A DNA stretch of 64,000 nt, taken from assembly GCA_019117495.1 (NCBI GenBank), contig DWZP01000009.1:1-64000 (forward strand), given 5' to 3'. The notes beneath the pieces were generated by a model that did not search any database, was not told the origin of the DNA, and saw only the letters and a program-made list of their open reading frames with translations. Within the stretch, counting starts at the first letter, position 1, and every line of letters begins with the position of its first letter. Below are positions 16,961 to 27,400 of the stretch, one piece after another. This DNA is from Fusicatenibacter_A intestinipullorum (GTDB lineage: Bacteria > Bacillota > Negativicutes > Acidaminococcales > Acidaminococcaceae). The position numbers were made by a program, and so were the translations under genes.

Positions 16961-17740
16961 GTGTTTAATACATTATTTAAATTTAAAACCGGCAATAACG
17001 ATTTGAATGTTGACGTTAGTGGAATAGATTTGGAAAAAGTACCGCAGCATATTGCCATCATTATGGACGGCAACGGACGCTGGGCCAAAGCGCAGGGCAA
17101 GCCGCGCACTTTCGGGCATCAGGCCGGGGCGGAAACTTTAAAAAATATTGTTAAAACTGCCGATAAGATAGGCGTTAAAATTATCAGCGCTTATGCGTTT
17201 TCTACAGAAAACTGGAAACGCCCCGTAACGGAAGTTAACTTTATTATGGAGCTTTTAAGCCGTTATTTAACCAGCGAAATTGAGGAGTTCCATAAAAACA
17301 ACGTTAAAGTGCGTTTTATGGGCAGCCGTGAAGGACTGCCGGAAACTGTAAAGAAAAAAATGGAATATGCCGAAAAAGTTACTGCGGATAATACCGGCAT
17401 TGTTTTAAATTTGGCTATAAACTACGGCGGACAGGCTGAAATTCTGCATGCTGTTCAAAATATTGTCAGCGATGTGCAGGGCGGTTTGCTGCGGGTTGAA
17501 GATATAGATTCACAGAAATTTGAAGATTATTTATATACCAGAGGGCTGCCGGCACCGGATTTGTTAATCCGCCCGGGCGGCGATTTGCGTATAAGCAATT
17601 TTATGCTGTGGCAGATTGCCTATGCAGAAATTTGGACTACGGAAGTATACTGGCCTGCGTTTACGCCGGAAATGTTTTTGGAGGCAGTAAAGGCGTATGG
17701 CGGGCGTGAGCGCCGTTATGGCGGTTTAATTACTAAATAA
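16961..17740 (+). CDS. uppS: Isoprenyl (undecaprenyl diphosphate) synthase
   Basis: A 259-residue cis-prenyltransferase making the C55 lipid carrier for peptidoglycan from farnesyl-PP and IPP. Signatures: IAIIMDGNGRWAKAQG (catalytic Asp), HQAGAE, the AFSTENWKRP segment and LIRPGGDLRISNFMLWQ. The start is GTG 16961 after aaaggtgat. It opens the lipid precursor series uppS-cdsA-dxr-rseP-ispG. Confidence 0.97.
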   Translation: MFNTLFKFKTGNNDLNVDVSGIDLEKVPQHIAIIMDGNGRWAKAQGKPRTFGHQAGAETLKNIVKTADKIGVKIISAYAFSTENWKRPVTEVNFIMELLSRYLTSEIEEFHKNNVKVRFMGSREGLPETVKKKMEYAEKVTADNTGIVLNLAINYGGQAEILHAVQNIVSDVQGGLLRVEDIDSQKFEDYLYTRGLPAPDLLIRPGGDLRISNFMLWQIAYAEIWTTEVYWPAFTPEMFLEAVKAYGGRERRYGGLITK

Positions 17741-17754
17741 GTGGCGGTGTGGCA

Positions 17755-18648
17755 ATGTTAAAGAGAATTATAACCGGTGTAGTTGCTTTGCCGGTAGTTA
17801 TATTTTTAATTCATCAGGGCGGATATTTATTTGATGCTGCGGTTTTTGCGCTGGCAACGGTAGGTTTGTTTGAGCTCAGGAATATGGCGCGTGCAAACGG
17901 GCATGATATTTACTGGCTTTCTACCGGTATAACGGCCATCTGCCTTATTTATACGGCATCTGTATTCCGCGTGATAAGCATTTATTCTTTTATTCTGCTT
18001 CCGGCGTTTTTAATGCTGGGCTGCATTTTGGTGCTGCTTGAAGGCATGGCGCGCCATCATAACGACGGCAAGTGGGCTTTTAATACTGCGCTTTCGGTTA
18101 TGGCAGTAGTGTATATCGGCTTTGGCTTTGCACATTTTATTTTGCTGCGTGACGCCATGTATTTTACATCGGCAGATTTACAGGTGAGCCTGTGGGGTCT
18201 GCCTATTGACCGCGGTGAAATACTGTTCTGGGTTATTATGCTTGGAACATGGGCGAGCGATACTTTTGCCTATTTTGCCGGTTCTGCCTTCGGCAAACAC
18301 AAGCTGTGCCCGTCCATAAGCCCCAATAAGTCTGTGGAAGGTGCGGTAGCCGGTTTTATCGGCTGCGTGCTTGTTATTATGGGCAGCCTGCATTATCTTA
18401 ATACCGCAGGCGTATTCCAGGGCTCTTTAATGCTTTCCGTGCTTTTGGGCTTTGGTGTGGCAATTGTTGCGCCGCTTGGCGATTTGGTGGAATCCGTTTT
18501 GAAACGTTCTTTTGGTGTTAAAGATTCCGGCAAAATCTTTCCGGGGCATGGCGGTGTGCTTGACCGCTGCGACAGCCTTCTGTTTGCAATGCCGGTCGGA
18601 TATTATGTTTTTCTGTTCAGCGTAATGCTTAACACCTTGTTTATGTAA
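17755..18648 (+). CDS. cdsA: Phosphatidate cytidylyltransferase
   Basis: A 297-residue integral membrane enzyme making CDP-diacylglycerol from phosphatidate and CTP. The family signature near the C-terminus is clear: KRSFGVKDSGKIFPGHGGVLDRCDS, given here in two parts (KRSFGVKDSGK and FPGHGGVLDRCDS). About eight hydrophobic segments. ATG 17755 is preferred to GTG 17749 because homologues usually begin MLKRIITG; both are possible. Confidence 0.95.
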   Translation: MLKRIITGVVALPVVIFLIHQGGYLFDAAVFALATVGLFELRNMARANGHDIYWLSTGITAICLIYTASVFRVISIYSFILLPAFLMLGCILVLLEGMARHHNDGKWAFNTALSVMAVVYIGFGFAHFILLRDAMYFTSADLQVSLWGLPIDRGEILFWVIMLGTWASDTFAYFAGSAFGKHKLCPSISPNKSVEGAVAGFIGCVLVIMGSLHYLNTAGVFQGSLMLSVLLGFGVAIVAPLGDLVESVLKRSFGVKDSGKIFPGHGGVLDRCDSLLFAMPVGYYVFLFSVMLNTLFM

Positions 18649-18666
18649 GCTTTTGGAGGCATGAAA

Positions 18667-19818
18667 ATGAAGAAGATAGCCGTTCTTGGCAGTACAGGTT
18701 CCATTGGCAAACAAACATTGGAAGTTGCTGCTGCCAACCCGGATAAACTGCAGATAAAGGTTTTGGCTGCACATGTAAACGATAAACTGCTGGAGGAACA
18801 GATTGAAAAATTTGCTCCTGATATGGCCGTTTTAACTGATGAAAAAGCTGCGCAGCGCTTAAAAGAACGCTATACCGGCAAAACTAAAATTCTGGCAGGC
18901 AGGGAAGGGCTTTTAGAAGCCGTAACCTATGACGGAATTGATACAGTGCTGGCGTCAATGGTAGGCTATGCCGGGCTTTTGCCGACGCTGGAGGCAATTA
19001 AGCATGGCAAGGACATAGCGCTTGCCAATAAAGAGACGCTTGTTGCTGCCGGCAGTATCGTTATGGCGGCGGTAAAACAGCATAATGTTTCTCTTACTCC
19101 GGTAGACAGCGAGCACAGCGCTATTTTCCAGTCGCTGCAGGGCGGCAGAAAAAACGAGGTAAAACGCCTTATTATTACTGCCAGCGGCGGGCCGTTTTTG
19201 GGAAAAACAAAGGCAGAACTTGCAGATGTTACTCTGGAGCAGTGCTTAAAGCATCCTAACTGGAGCATGGGCAGAAAAATAACGGTTGATTCTTCAACGC
19301 TTGCCAATAAAGGCCTTGAAGTTATAGAAGCGCACTGGCTGTTTGACATGCCTTATGATAAAATAGATGTTGTTGTACATCCGCAAAGCATAGTTCATTC
19401 CATGGTGGAATTTACAGATGGTTCCGTGATTGCGCAGATGGGGCTGCCGGATATGCGTCTGCCTATACAGTATGCTTTTTCGTATCCCGAGCGCTATGAT
19501 AATGCTTTTGGGCAGCTTGATTTTGTAAAAGCGGGAACGCTTACGTTCCTTGCTCCTGATACTGAAGCATTTCCTGCCCTTAAAATTGCCGTTGAATGCG
19601 GACGGCAGGGCGGAACGCTGCCGTGTGCGTTTAATGCAGCCAACGAAGAAGCCGTTTACGCATTTTTAGACGGAAAAATTAAATACATGGACATAGTTAA
19701 AACCATAGAACATGTTGTCGGCAGACATCAGAATATTTTGCAGCCGGTGCTGAAAGATATTGAAAACGCAGATGCTTCTGCAAGATGTGCCGCAAAAGAT
19801 TTTTTGAATAACTTGTAA
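18667..19818 (+). CDS. dxr: 1-Deoxy-D-xylulose 5-phosphate reductoisomerase
   Basis: A 383-residue enzyme of the non-mevalonate pathway, converting DXP to MEP with NADPH. Visible: the NADPH loop GSTGSIGKQTL at 8-18, ANKETLV, DSEHSAIFQ metal/substrate residues near 150 and LPDMRLPIQYA. ATG 18667 has ggagg at ideal spacing; ATG 18661 is too close to it. Together with ispG and uppS it shows that isoprenoid synthesis genes are clustered here. Confidence 0.97.
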   Translation: MKKIAVLGSTGSIGKQTLEVAAANPDKLQIKVLAAHVNDKLLEEQIEKFAPDMAVLTDEKAAQRLKERYTGKTKILAGREGLLEAVTYDGIDTVLASMVGYAGLLPTLEAIKHGKDIALANKETLVAAGSIVMAAVKQHNVSLTPVDSEHSAIFQSLQGGRKNEVKRLIITASGGPFLGKTKAELADVTLEQCLKHPNWSMGRKITVDSSTLANKGLEVIEAHWLFDMPYDKIDVVVHPQSIVHSMVEFTDGSVIAQMGLPDMRLPIQYAFSYPERYDNAFGQLDFVKAGTLTFLAPDTEAFPALKIAVECGRQGGTLPCAFNAANEEAVYAFLDGKIKYMDIVKTIEHVVGRHQNILQPVLKDIENADASARCAAKDFLNNL

Positions 19819-19837
19819 AAAATACAGGAGGATTTTT

Positions 19838-20854
19838 GTGATAACTATATTGGCTGCCCTGTTTGTTTTTGGCGTACTTGTAACGGTACACGAATTTGGG
19901 CATTTTATTACTGCTAAAATGACGGGGATGCGGGTTGATGAGTTTGCAATAGGCTTTGGCCCGAACATTATTCAGAAAAAATACGGAGAAACGCTGTACA
20001 GTTTAAGAATCATTCCGTTAGGCGGTTATAATAAAATTGCCGGTATGGAACCGGATGAACCTGCCGATGAAGGTGCGTTTAAATCAAAACCAATTCCTTC
20101 AAGAATGCTTGTTATTCTGGCGGGCGTTTTAATGAATTTTATATTGCCTGTGGTGCTGTTTACCGGTATTTTTGCCGTTAACGGGCTTGATTTGCCGGTT
20201 GACAAGCCGGTGCTTGGCGGTGTAATGCCCGGCAAAGCAGCCGTTGAAGCGGGGTTGCAGCCCGGCGACCGTATTGTTGCGGTAGGCGGAAAGCAGGTTG
20301 CAACGTGGAATGACATGGTGCTTGAAATAAACAGCTACGGCGAAAAAGAAGTAGTATTAAGCGCCGAACGCAACGGCGTAACCAGGGATTATACCTTAAA
20401 ACCTGAATATGATAAAGATTACGGCAAGCCTTTGGTTGGTATTTCGCCGCAGATTGAGCATAAAAATTTCAGCATTTTCGAATCGCTTAAAATGGGCTTT
20501 AAGTATACCGAATATATTACTTTAATGATGCTGGACGGCTTGTATAAAATTGTTACCGGTGCTGCTCCGGCAGACGTAACAGGCCCTATCGGCATAGCAA
20601 AAATTGCCGGTGAAGCCGCAGAAAACGGCTGGATGCCGCTTTTGAACCTTACGGCGCTTTTAAGCATTAACCTTGGCATTATTAATTTGCTGCCGCTGCC
20701 TGCGCTGGACGGCGGTCATTTTGTGCTGTTGATTTTAGAAGCCCTGCGCGGAAAACCGCTGGGAGAAAAAGCTGCGACAATGATTCAGAGCATTGGCGTC
20801 GGGCTTATTTTAACTTTAACCGTGTGGGCTGTTTTCAGTGATATATCCAGATAA
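19838..20854 (+). CDS. rseP: RIP metalloprotease RseP (site-2 protease)
   Basis: A 338-residue membrane zinc protease. HEFGH at residues 18-22 in the first membrane helix and the second-helix motif NLLPLPALDGGHF near 290 supply the metal site. A single PDZ-like domain lies between (about 120-200). Family members cleave anti-sigma factors or signal-peptide remnants inside the membrane. The start is GTG 19838 behind caggagg. Gene order matches the uppS-cdsA-dxr-rseP-proS run of other Firmicutes. Confidence 0.95.
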   Translation: MITILAALFVFGVLVTVHEFGHFITAKMTGMRVDEFAIGFGPNIIQKKYGETLYSLRIIPLGGYNKIAGMEPDEPADEGAFKSKPIPSRMLVILAGVLMNFILPVVLFTGIFAVNGLDLPVDKPVLGGVMPGKAAVEAGLQPGDRIVAVGGKQVATWNDMVLEINSYGEKEVVLSAERNGVTRDYTLKPEYDKDYGKPLVGISPQIEHKNFSIFESLKMGFKYTEYITLMMLDGLYKIVTGAAPADVTGPIGIAKIAGEAAENGWMPLLNLTALLSINLGIINLLPLPALDGGHFVLLILEALRGKPLGEKAATMIQSIGVGLILTLTVWAVFSDISR

Positions 20855-20866
20855 AGAGGTGGCCTG

Positions 20867-21937
20867 ATGGAACGCAGGAAAACAAGGCAAATTCAGTTGG
20901 GCAATGTAAAAATAGGCGGCGGTGCGCCTGTTGCAGTGCAGTCGATGACTAATACTCATACTGACGATGCTGCGGCGACGCTGGCACAAATTAACCGCCT
21001 TGCCGAAGCGGGCTGTGATATTGTGCGCTGTGCCGTACCCGATATGGCAGCTGCAGAAGGCTTGAAGGAAATTGTAAAAAAAAGCCCGATACCGGTAATT
21101 GCCGATATTCATTTTGATTATAAACTGGCTTTGGCGGCTGTTGATGCAGGAGTAAGCGGTTTGCGCCTGAACCCCGGCAATATCGGCGGTGAAGATAAGG
21201 TGCGTGCCGTTGTGGAAGCGGTGAAGCCGTTAAACATCCCTATCCGTATAGGCGTCAACGCCGGTTCACTGCCTAAAGACTTACTGGAAAAATATGGGCA
21301 TCCTACGCCGGAAGCACTGGTAGAGGCAGCCTGGCGCCATATCCGTATTTTGGAAAGTATGGATTACCGCAACATTAAAATTTCGCTTAAAGCGCATGAT
21401 GTGCCGCTGACCATAGCTGCTTACCGCCTGCTTGCTTCGCAGTGCGATTATCCGCTGCATGTAGGCATTACCGAAGCCGGTACAATTAATTCCGGCATTA
21501 TAAAATCGGCAGTAGGCATTGGCACGCTGCTTGCGGAAGGCATTGGCGATACCATAAGGGTATCACTTACCGGCGACCCGGTGCAGGAAGTTAAAACCGG
21601 CTTTGCCATTTTAAAGTCGCTGGGGCTGCGTGAATACGGGCCGACGCTTATTTCGTGCCCAACCTGCGGCAGAACGAGAATTAACCTTGAAAAGCTGGCT
21701 CTTACTGTGGAGAAAAAGCTGGACGGCATTACCGAACCTATAACAGTTGCCGTTATGGGCTGCGTTGTAAACGGCCCCGGCGAAGCGCGTGAAGCAGATG
21801 TCGGCATTGCAGGCGGCATAGGCGAAGGGCTGCTGTTCCGCAAAGGGGAAATTCTCCGCAAGGTTAAAGAAGAAGAAATAGTTGATGAATTATTTAAAGA
21901 AATAGATAAAATTTTGATGGAAAGGAAGAATAAATAA
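20867..21937 (+). CDS. ispG: (E)-4-hydroxy-3-methylbut-2-enyl-diphosphate synthase
   Basis: A 356-residue iron-sulphur enzyme of the MEP isoprenoid pathway. Visible: RRKTRQIQLGNVKIGGGAP start, VQSMTNT, the barrel motif LRLNPGNIG, and the cluster cysteines in SCPTCGRT and MGCVVNGPGEA. The stop codon shares one base with the proS ATG (taATG), so the two are translationally coupled. Confidence 0.97.
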   Translation: MERRKTRQIQLGNVKIGGGAPVAVQSMTNTHTDDAAATLAQINRLAEAGCDIVRCAVPDMAAAEGLKEIVKKSPIPVIADIHFDYKLALAAVDAGVSGLRLNPGNIGGEDKVRAVVEAVKPLNIPIRIGVNAGSLPKDLLEKYGHPTPEALVEAAWRHIRILESMDYRNIKISLKAHDVPLTIAAYRLLASQCDYPLHVGITEAGTINSGIIKSAVGIGTLLAEGIGDTIRVSLTGDPVQEVKTGFAILKSLGLREYGPTLISCPTCGRTRINLEKLALTVEKKLDGITEPITVAVMGCVVNGPGEAREADVGIAGGIGEGLLFRKGEILRKVKEEEIVDELFKEIDKILMERKNK

Positions 21938-23661
21938 TGAGAGTATCGCAAATGTACGCTCCTACTTTAAGGGAAGTTCCTGCTGAAGCGGAGGTTGTCA
22001 GCCATCAGCTGATGCTGCGCGCAGGTTTTATCCGTAAAGCTGCCGGAGGTGTTTACAGCTATCTGCCGCTGGCATGGCGCGTATTGAAAAAAATAGAAAA
22101 TATTGTCCGCGAGGAAATGGACGACGCAGGCGCACAGGAACTTTTGATGCCTATTGTTCAGCCTGCGGAAATCTGGCAGGAGAGCGGCCGCTGGGATGTA
22201 TACGGCCAGGAAATGTTCAAACTGATGGACAGGCACGAAAGACCGTTCTGCCTTGGCCCGACGCACGAAGAAATGGTAACAACGCTTATCCGCCAGGATG
22301 TGCGCTCTTACCGTCAGCTTCCGCTGAATGTTTACCAGATTCAAAATAAATACCGCGATGAAAAAAGACCGCGTTTTGGCCTTTTGCGCGGACGCGAATT
22401 TATCATGAAGGACGCTTATTCTTTCGATAAGGATGAAGCAGGCCTTGAGGTTTCCTATAAAAAAATGTACGATGCGTACAACAATGTGTTTACGCGCTGC
22501 GGTTTAAACTTCCGCCCGGTTGAAGCTGATTCCGGCGCTATTGGCGGCAGCGGTTCGCATGAATTTACCGTAATTGCGGGCAGCGGCGAAAACGAAATTG
22601 TTTTCTGCAGCAAATGCGATTATGCAGCCAATGTTGAAAAAGCCGAACTGAAACCGATTGAAGCAGCTGATGAAGAAGTTAAGGAAAAAGAAAAGGTTGT
22701 AACTCCGGACTGCAAAACCATTGCCGATGTGTGCGCATATCTGAAACTGCCGGTAGACCATTCCGTTAAAGCAGTAGCTTATAACAGCAACAAGGGTTTA
22801 ATTCTTTGCTTTGTACGCGGCGACCACGAAGTTAACGAAATTAAAATTGTTAATACCTGCGGCGTACTGGAAGACAGCCTGGAAATGGCTTCCGAAGAAC
22901 AGCTTGCGGCAGCAGGAACCATCGGCGGTTACATGGGCCCTGTTGGCATTGATTTGAAAAAAGCTACCGTTGTAGTTGACAGCACTGTTATGAATATGCA
23001 CAATATTTGCTGCGGTGCGAACGAAGAAGGCTACCACTTTGTAAATGTTGAGCCTAAACGCGATTTTAATGTTACTTATGTTGCCGATATCCGCATGATT
23101 CAGGAAGGCGACCCGTGTCCGCACTGCGGCGCTCCTGTTGTTAAGGCGCGCGGCATTGAAGTTGGCCAGGTATTTAAGCTTTATACCAAATACAGCGATG
23201 CACTGCATGCAACCTTCCTTGATGAAGAAGGCAAGGAACGCCCAATGGTAATGGGCTGCTACGGTATCGGCGTAAGCCGCACCATGGCTGCAGCTATCGA
23301 GCAGAACCATGACGAAAACGGCATTATCTGGCCTGTTGCCATTGCTCCGTATGAAGTTTTGGTTGTGCCTATGAATGCTAAAGATAAGGAATCGTGGGAT
23401 AAGGCAGAAGAAATTTATCAGCAGCTTAAACACGCAGGCGTGGAAGTTGTTATCGATGACCGCAATGAACGCCCGGGCGTAAAATTTAAAGATGCCGATT
23501 TAATCGGCTATCCGCTGAGAGTTGTTGTTGGCCCGAAAACTTTAAGCAGCGGCCAGCTGGAAGTTAAAATCCGCAAAAACGGTGAAATTAAATACCTCCC
23601 GCTTGAAGGCGACTATGTTGAAGAAATTAAAAATATTCTGGCAGAATTGATGTCTAAATAA
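21937..23661 (+). CDS. proS: Prolyl-tRNA synthetase, bacterial type
   Basis: A 574-residue class II synthetase. Motif 2 (YRDEKRPRFGLLRGREFIMKD region) and motif 3 (CYGIGVSRTMAA) are present. The bacterial editing (INS) domain lies between (about 225-400), so misacylated Ala-tRNA-Pro can probably be cleared. The C-terminal anticodon-binding domain runs from about 470. No T-box element precedes it; it is inside the operon. Confidence 0.97.
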   Translation: MRVSQMYAPTLREVPAEAEVVSHQLMLRAGFIRKAAGGVYSYLPLAWRVLKKIENIVREEMDDAGAQELLMPIVQPAEIWQESGRWDVYGQEMFKLMDRHERPFCLGPTHEEMVTTLIRQDVRSYRQLPLNVYQIQNKYRDEKRPRFGLLRGREFIMKDAYSFDKDEAGLEVSYKKMYDAYNNVFTRCGLNFRPVEADSGAIGGSGSHEFTVIAGSGENEIVFCSKCDYAANVEKAELKPIEAADEEVKEKEKVVTPDCKTIADVCAYLKLPVDHSVKAVAYNSNKGLILCFVRGDHEVNEIKIVNTCGVLEDSLEMASEEQLAAAGTIGGYMGPVGIDLKKATVVVDSTVMNMHNICCGANEEGYHFVNVEPKRDFNVTYVADIRMIQEGDPCPHCGAPVVKARGIEVGQVFKLYTKYSDALHATFLDEEGKERPMVMGCYGIGVSRTMAAAIEQNHDENGIIWPVAIAPYEVLVVPMNAKDKESWDKAEEIYQQLKHAGVEVVIDDRNERPGVKFKDADLIGYPLRVVVGPKTLSSGQLEVKIRKNGEIKYLPLEGDYVEEIKNILAELMSK

Positions 23662-23682
23662 TAAAATTTTGGAGGTGTCTCT

Positions 23683-24390
23683 ATGGATCAGTTTTTGCTG
23701 AGTCCCCATAACTGGGATATGATCCTGCGGCTGCTTTTAGCAACCGTATTAGGAGGCGCTGTAGGTATAGAACGCGGCAGCGGCGACCGCCCTGCCGGGT
23801 TCAGAACCCATATACTTGTCTGTACCGGTTCGGCACTTATAATGTTGGTTTCCATGTATGGCTTTGACGACACTTATGTGAGCGGCATAAGCAATGCCAA
23901 TAACAGGGACTCTGCACGTATTGCGGCGCAGGTAGTAAGCGGCATCGGCTTTTTGGGCGCCGGCACAATTATGCATGAAGGCGTTACCGTGCGCGGGCTT
24001 ACCACGGCGGCAAGCCTGTGGATGGTTTCGGCAATAGGGCTGGCGGCAGGCGCCGGAATGTATGTAATAAGCATTGTTTCAACGGCTATTATGCTTATTA
24101 CGTTGGTTTCGTTCCGCAGCTGGGAAAAGCGTTTTGCCGGTTCCAACCGCAATTCGCGCCGTTATATACGCATTGTTGCCAACAACGAGCCGGGCATTAT
24201 AACAAATATTACTTCGTATTTGTCCGAAAACGATATAAAAGTAAAAACAATGAACGTAAAAAATAATTCTCAAAAAAATGAGGTAATTCTGGAGCTTTAT
24301 TTAAAAATTGGCAGGGAAACCGATAAAGAGGGTTTTGCCCGCGGATTGCAGAGAATTTCCGGAATTATTACTGTAGAAAATTTAAGTTAA
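23683..24390 (+). CDS. MgtC/SapB family membrane protein
   Basis: A 235-residue protein with an N-terminal MgtC domain of four to five membrane helices (RLLLATVLGGAVGIERGS, AGFRTHILVCTGSALIML, VVSGIGFLGAGTIMHEG) and a soluble ACT-like C-terminal domain from about 160. MgtC proteins affect Mg2+ adaptation and F-ATPase in pathogens; the role of this housekeeping-like copy is unknown. It lies 21 bp after proS and 24 bp before polC. Confidence 0.88.
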   Translation: MDQFLLSPHNWDMILRLLLATVLGGAVGIERGSGDRPAGFRTHILVCTGSALIMLVSMYGFDDTYVSGISNANNRDSARIAAQVVSGIGFLGAGTIMHEGVTVRGLTTAASLWMVSAIGLAAGAGMYVISIVSTAIMLITLVSFRSWEKRFAGSNRNSRRYIRIVANNEPGIITNITSYLSENDIKVKTMNVKNNSQKNEVILELYLKIGRETDKEGFARGLQRISGIITVENLS

Positions 24391-24414
24391 GTTGTTTTAT
24401 GAAAGGTAAAGGTA

Positions 24415-27400
24415 ATGAAGGCTAAATATTGCATTGTTCCCGATACAGCTAAGTTTTTTGAATTTTTAGCCGGATTGTCCTTTTCGGAGTCAGACCTTTT
24501 GCATACCAGGCTGATACGTCCGCAAAAGATTTTTGTTGATGTTGAACAGTCCGAATGGGTAATTGAGTATAAGGCCGCTGCTCCGGTAGAAGAAAGACTT
24601 GCTTTAGCAGTGGCAGATAAACTGGCCGCTGCTTTTTCTTTGCATAAGGTAGAGCTTTCCTGCTGCAATGCGGAGGTTAATATTAAAACCGAAACGGAAG
24701 AAATTCCGCTGCCGCCGGAGCCACCTGAAGAAACGGAGTTTGTTGTTACAAATTGCAGCGGGCAGCCTATACCGGAGGAAATTCCCTTGCCGGAAGAACC
24801 GCCGCAAAACGATTTGGAAAGTTACCACTATGAAGAAAACGGCAGCTGCGGCAGTGAAGCAGATGCCGATTTTGCACGCGCGTATGAATTGCTGTACGGA
24901 AACGGCGGCAAAGGAAAAAACGGCAATGGCGTTATCTGGGGCAAGAATTTCAGGGGTGAACCTCGTCCGCTTGACGATATAACAGAAGAAGAAAATAATG
25001 TTGTGGTGGAAGGCCAGTTTGTAAAATGTTTTGACAAAGACGGCGTGCTTACTTCTTTTAACGAGCGTGAACTGCGCACCAAACGCGTTAAGCTCAGCTT
25101 TAATTTGAGCGACGATACAAACGGCATTTTCATCAATATGTATTTTCAAACGCTGGAAGAATGCCATAAGTTTAAAAGTTTAATCAAGCCGGGCGTGTAT
25201 CTGCGCATTATGGGCGACGCAAGGCGTGACCGTTATGCTTTTGACGAAATGACTATTGAGCCTAAAGGCATTATGCTGATTGAAAAAGAAGAACGTATGG
25301 ATAATGCCGAAGTGAAAAGGGTAGAACTGCATTGCCATACCAAAATGAGCAAAATGGATGCCCTGACGCCGATGGAGGATTTGGTTAAAAAAGCAATTAA
25401 ATGGGGGCATAAAGCTCTTGCCATTACCGACCATGGTGTTGTGCAGGCGTTTCCGTTCTGCTATGATGCTGCCGAAGGCAGCGATTTGAAACTGATTTTT
25501 GGCATGGAAGGCTATTTAATCAGCGACAGCGGTGTTGAAGGCGTTGATATTGAACCTACTGACAGCATTAAGAAAAAGAAAGGCGCCAAAACACAGCTTG
25601 ACCATATTATAATACTGGCCAAGAATGAAACCGGGTTAAGAAATTTATATAAGCTTGTTACTTTAAGCCATTTAAAATATTATAATTCGCGTCCTTCACG
25701 TCCTTCGCTGCCGCGTGCAGTTATTGAAGAATACAGGGACGGGCTTATTTTAGGTTCGGCATGTGAAGCAGGTGAACTTTACCGTGCCGTCAGGGCAGGA
25801 AAAAGCGAAGAAGAACTGCTTAAAATAGCTGCATTTTATGATTATCTGGAAATTCAGCCTTTGGGTAATAATATGTACATGGTGCGCGAAAATAAATGTA
25901 CGGTTGAAGATTTAAAAAATTATAACCGTAAAATTTATGAATTGGGCAAAAAAATCGGCAAAATGACAGTTGCCACCTGTGATGTGCACTTTTTAAACCC
26001 GGAGGACAGCAAATACCGCACAATTTTGCAGGGCGTACAGAATTATAAAGATGCAGATGAACAGCCGCCGCTGTATTACCGCACAACGGAAGAAATGCTG
26101 GCGGAGTTTGAATACCTCGGCAAAGATATTGCTTATGAAGTTTGTGTAACCAATCCCAACAAAGTTGCAGATATGGTTGATAAAATAAAACCCGTGCCGG
26201 ACCGTGACCAGCTTTATTCGCCGTCCATTCCGGGCGCGGTAGAAGCGCTGCCGAAAATGGTTTACGATAAAGCGCATGAATGGTACGGTGATGAATTGCC
26301 GGAAATTGTTGCCGAGCGTATTAAAACCGAACTCGATTCGATTATTAACAACGGTTTTGCTATTTTGTACTACATTGCGCATAAGCTGGTGCGCAAATCG
26401 CTTGATGACGGCTACCTGGTAGGTTCCAGGGGTTCAGTTGGTTCGTCGCTTGTTGCAACGCTGATTGACATTACAGAAGTTAATCCGCTGGCACCGCATT
26501 ACCGCTGCCCTGAATGCCGTTACAGCGAGTTCTTTACCAATAACGAATATGCTTCCGGTTTTGACCTGCCGGAGAAAAACTGTCCGCATTGCGGTACACC
26601 TATGTGGCGCGACGGGCATAACATTCCGTTTGCGGTATTCTTAGGCTTCCACGGTGATAAAGTACCTGATATAGACCTTAACTTCTCCGGCGAATATCAG
26701 CCGGTGGCACATAAATACACCGAAGAATTGTTCGGACGCGATAATGTTTGCCGCGCCGGTACGATATCGACAGTGGCAAGCAAAACAGCCTTCGGCTATG
26801 TGCGTAAATATTACGAGGAAAAAGGCTTAACCAAACATCCTGCTTATATGGCTGGGCTGGTGGAAGGCATTGCCGGTCTGAAACGTACAACCGGCCAGCA
26901 CCCGGGCGGCATTATGGTTGTGCCGCGTAATATGGATATTCACTATATTACGCCGATGAACCATCCGGCTGACGAACGCGACAGCACGACCGTAACCACT
27001 CACTTCGATTATCATTCCATTAATGACAGGCTGGTTAAACTCGATATACTCGGCCATGATGACCCGACGGTTATTAAGCTGCTGGAAGAATTTACGCATA
27101 TTAAGCCGACTAAAATTCCTATCGGCGACGAGGCTACAATGTCTATTTTCCGCAATACGGAAGCGCTCGGCGTAACGCCGGAACAGATTAACAGTTCTGT
27201 TGGTACCTATGGTATACCGGAGTTTGGCACGCGTTTTGTACGCCAGATGGTAGAGGATGTACAACCGAAAAACTTTGGGCAGATAGTCAGGGTTTCCGGT
27301 TATTCGCACGGTACTGACGTATGGCTGAACAACGCGCAGGACTTGATTAAAGAGGGCAAACCGCCTGAAGATACAATCGCAACGCGCGACGACGTTATGA